From the NCBI RefSeq assembly GCF_004216695.1, contig NZ_SGXC01000001.1, positions 806,001-870,000 on the forward strand: a stretch of DNA of 64,000 bases, in the 5' to 3' direction. This document shows, in pieces, positions 63,512 to 64,000 of this stretch. The notes under the pieces were generated by a model, which was not told the DNA's origin, did not search any database, and worked only from the letters and a program-made list of their open reading frames with translations. The stretch's first letter is position 1. Each line of letters begins with the position of its first letter. This stretch comes from Pigmentiphaga kullae (GTDB taxonomy: Bacteria > Pseudomonadota > Gammaproteobacteria > Burkholderiales > Burkholderiaceae_B). The position numbers were made by a program, and so were the translations under genes.

Positions 63512-63844
63512 TCAGGCGAACTTCATCAGCAGCAGTCCGACCATCAGCAGCCCCATGCCGGCCCAGCCGGCGGGCCGGATGCGTTGGCCGAACAGGGCCC
63601 AACCGGCCAGCGCGGTGGCCAGGATGCCCAGCGCGCCCCAGGCGGCGTACGCCACCGACAACTCGATGCCCTGCACCGCCACGTACAGGCAGGCGAAGGC
63701 GCCGAACACCAGGGCGATGGACAGCGCCCCGTACAGCTTGCGGGTGAAGCCCCGCGACAGCTTCAGGAAGATGTTGGCAGCCACTTCCAGGCCCGCCGCG
63801 ACCAGCAGCATGACCCCGTGGAACCAGGTGAAGGAATCCAGCAC
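63512..63844 (-). CDS. mdtI: SMR-family efflux subunit, MdtI-like
   Basis: This 110-residue protein has four transmembrane helices. The first helix carries the essential glutamate in [18 protein letters not shown] and helix 3 has [13 protein letters not shown], close to MdtI. MdtJI is a heterodimeric pump that exports spermidine and drugs. It follows the partner gene mdtJ by 9 bp, in the same order as in E. coli. Confidence 0.9.
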   Translation of the reverse strand: MLDSFTWFHGVMLLVAAGLEVAANIFLKLSRGFTRKLYGALSIALVFGAFACLYVAVQGIELSVAYAAWGALGILATALAGWALFGQRIRPAGWAGMGLLMVGLLLMKFA

Positions 63845-63853
63845 GGTGCCTCC

Positions 63854-64000
63854 TTACCGCGAGGCGGCAAGCGCGGGAACGATGTCCTCGTCGGCGGCGG
63901 GCGTCATGCCGCGCTTGATCAGCAGGATGCCGCCCAGCACGGCGGCGATGCCGGCCGCCTTGGCGGGGCCGATGCTTTCACCGAACCAGGCCAGGCTGAC
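63854..64000 (-). CDS. mdtJ: SMR-family efflux subunit, MdtJ-like (3' end)
   Basis: The last 48 codons and the stop TAA are in the window; the gene continues past 64000. The visible SLAWFGESIGPAKAAGIAAVLGGILLIKRG is the fourth helix region of MdtJ, followed by a polar tail of about 18 residues. It precedes mdtI by 9 bp. Confidence 0.82.
   Translation of the reverse strand, partial: VSLAWFGESIGPAKAAGIAAVLGGILLIKRGMTPAADEDIVPALAASR

Overview
The window is high-GC, densely packed bacterial chromosome with short intergenic gaps and many translationally coupled genes. Bug-family solute-binding proteins, a cbb3 oxidase cluster, a DUF2149/CobN uptake locus and the general gene style point to a betaproteobacterium of the Alcaligenaceae (Bordetella/Achromobacter-like). 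This placement is inference from gene content; there is no rRNA in the window. One tRNA is present (Arg-CCG). I see no insertion sequence, prophage or CRISPR array.

Layout. 1-6 kb: end of comM, a membrane diguanylate cyclase, a FadR-type regulator beside 5-dehydro-4-deoxyglucarate dehydratase, and an APC permease. 6-13 kb (minus strand): one operon of TonB-dependent receptor, ExbB/MotA-like channel, DUF2149 (ExbD-like) protein and a membrane-anchored CobN-like protein, with no CobS/CobT beside it. 13-19.5 kb: an AEC transporter; an AraC regulator divergent from an operon of acetophenone-dioxygenase-like cupin, solute-binding protein, acetamidase/formamidase and SDR; then a FlxA-like gene. 19.5-27 kb: a LysR regulator divergent from a 4-hydroxylaminobenzoate-lyase-like gene, a complete branched-chain-type ABC importer and two flavin-dependent reductases, which look like a nitro- or hydroxylamino-aromatic acid pathway.

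27-36 kb (minus strand): the cbb3 oxidase region in the order ccoI-ccoS-ccoN-ccoO-ccoQ-ccoP-ccoG-short fixH-small membrane protein-TauE/SafE. Two FNR boxes, before ccoI and before ccoN, each have a -10 element at the exact distance of a class II FNR promoter. 36-42 kb: a YkgJ protein, a lipoprotein, a lipase-like hydrolase, rnk, and a cobalamin riboswitch controlling btuB and a BtuF-like protein, followed by tRNA-Arg.

42-56 kb: a di-heme cytochrome c, a CaiB-type CoA transferase, two Bug proteins, two UTRA-type GntR regulators around a YbaK gene, and a minus-strand catabolic operon: HyuA, HyuB with an added acetone-carboxylase-gamma-like tail, dienelactone-hydrolase-like protein, fused LigB-LigA extradiol dioxygenase, meta-cleavage-type hydrolase, RidA and GntR. 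It is preceded by a 30-bp inverted repeat. The enzymes suggest ATP-dependent activation or ring opening, ring cleavage, hydrolysis and enamine/imine removal on an unknown aromatic or N-heterocyclic substrate. 56-64 kb: a broken DUF1016 nuclease gene in an AT-richer patch, then housekeeping genes rep, priA and hemE and the mdtJI-type small multidrug/polyamine pump, cut by the window end.

The best candidates for undescribed biology are the receptor/ExbB/DUF2149/CobN operon and the Hyu-LigBA-RidA operon with its palindromic operator.
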